Translations under genes and position numbers: made by a program
Notes under the pieces: model-generated
The model's input: the letters and a program-made list of their open reading frames with translations, nothing else
What the model was told of the DNA's origin: nothing
Database searches by the model: none
Shown here: piece by piece, positions 62,781-64,000 of the stretch
Position numbering within the stretch: the first letter of the stretch is position 1
Layout of the letters: every line of letters starts with the position of its first letter
DNA from: Casuarius casuarius
Taxonomy: Eukaryota > Chordata > Aves > Casuariiformes > Casuariidae
DNA: 64,000 nt
Reading direction: 5' to 3'
Assembly: GCA_003342895.1 (NCBI GenBank)
Contig: PTFA01000401.1
Span: forward strand, 124,001-188,000

Positions 62781-64000
62781 CAGACCAAAGTCAATCTGCA
62801 GGTGTGCATATGTATACAGAAAAAACAAACCTCTGAGGAAGGTCATTTACATTAATTTAAATTCAGAACATCTCACATACCAGGTGTATTCAACTGTATA
62901 ATACGTAAACATAGATTATCCATTTACAGCAATTTTCATATTGAACAACATTGAAAATGTCTTGGTCCAGCAAACAATCCGTTACTAATTTTATGGATAG
63001 TCCCTGATTAAATAAAAAGGCCACTGTTGAATGGTCAAAACTCCAATACATGCTTTCTAAGCAAGTATTGCATATCTTGCACAGAATAAACATTTCTACT
63101 GTACCACCCGGGATCACCTGATGTGTTCATTTAAGCTGCTGATTACTGCAAAACTACTCTATTATTAGACCTTTATAATCATATTCTGTAATATAGTTTT
63201 GTCAACTTTTCTCTTTCAAAGTAGTTTGTGGTATCCAGATTGAAAACACAAATCCAGCTGTCTTTAGTACAGGAAGAAACAAACACAAGTTACTTGATCA
63301 CATTTAAATTTCTTATCCCATGTATAATGATCATAAATAATTTAGAGTAACGATACACTTAAAATCCTACTAATTCCATATCCCAATCTGAAAACACAAG
63401 TTATAGAATATGCAGTATTTGAAGTGGGGAGAGCATCTTACAGCCTGCCCTAGGAATTCCTGCTGCTGAACACATGCAACAGCTATGGAAACATCGCCCG
63501 GGAGGATCTCAGAGTGCCCTCGGCCAACACGGGGCTGAAAACAGCATTATATGGAAGATTCTTCCTGTACTCTCACTAGGTCTGCAACAGTTTAACAGCA
63601 GACAGGCCCATGGAGTTACACCTGGTTGACACCAGCAGAAACAGGAGGTTTATCTATAAATGAGCTATGATTGTTCTGATTTAGACCAAAACACACATTT
63701 CCAAGTTCCAAGGGTCCTTACGAACAGAATGTCCTGAATGTGACCCGCGATAGCCCTGCATCCTCACCTAGAGAGAGGATTCCTCCTCCTGTCTCCTACC
63801 TCCTCCGCAACACGCAGTGCACGTGCTGCTCCGGAGGGTTTGCCAGGGGGAGGCAAGGTGCAATCAGCTCCACTAAGTAGCTCAGCACCCACTGCCTTAA
63901 GTGAAAGTTTCAAAGTCTCTGCACGGGCACAGCACTCCCATCTGTGGTACTGTCATTTCATACCTACGCTGCGGTATCTCCTGCACACTCCCCATCAGAA

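Larger units (their letters stand above)
56596..64000. other. Intergenic region downstream of TNNI3K
   Basis: No coding exon was recognised on either strand. The longest open frame (minus, 59063-59632, 189 codons) has no recognisable domain and poor context. In mammals the neighbour here is ERICH3 on the minus strand, but its Glu-rich tail is not visible in this window. The region has CpG-rich patches, a G19 run and T-rich low-complexity sequence at 62.74-62.78 kb. Confidence 0.6.

Overview
The window looks like a piece of a bird nuclear genome (another CR1-bearing sauropsid is possible). Its genes are split by GT-AG introns of 1 to 15 kb. It carries CR1 LINE 3' ends with the typical avian tail, many microsatellites and G/C homopolymers, and three single unresolved bases (4728, 47238, 62358) typical of a draft assembly. 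There is no bacterial, phage or CRISPR content. Gene names come from recognising protein motifs by eye; no search was run.

One gene dominates. From about 20.4 kb to 56.3 kb the + strand carries the last eight coding exons of TNNI3K, the cardiac troponin I-interacting kinase. They encode the C-terminal part of the kinase domain (from the end of the catalytic loop through DFG, APE and the final helices) and the whole Ser-rich C-terminal tail, with the stop at 56265-56267 and a poly(A) signal at 56570. The eight exons join in frame without a break and give 244 residues. The ankyrin repeats and kinase N-lobe must lie upstream; I found no other TNNI3K exon in the first 20.4 kb, which reads as one long intron.

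Inside the 14.8-kb TNNI3K intron between 28.5 and 43.3 kb, on the opposite strand, lies the decayed remnant of a second gene. It has a leucine-rich-repeat exon (37446 down to about 36.6 kb) and a long tail exon (about 34.67 to 31.49 kb). LRRC53 has this antisense position relative to TNNI3K in mammals, so that is my assignment. The remnant is still clearly protein-like over nearly 4 kb but is cut by in-frame stops and frameshifts, so I call it a pseudogene. This is the most notable biological finding here.

Region by region: 1-20.4 kb is TNNI3K intron with small tandem duplications, a diverged pentanucleotide array, CR1 fragments and a possible exon-like or inverted-repeat element at 2.2 kb. 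20.4-28.5 kb holds four kinase exons. 28.5-43.3 kb is a large intron with a GC-rich block and the antisense LRRC53 remnant. 43.3-56.6 kb holds the last four exons, plus a possible alternative terminal exon at 49.65 kb. 56.6-64 kb is intergenic, with CpG-rich patches (best at 60.17-60.56 kb) and no gene I can recognise. In mammals the next gene in this direction is ERICH3; I do not see it here.
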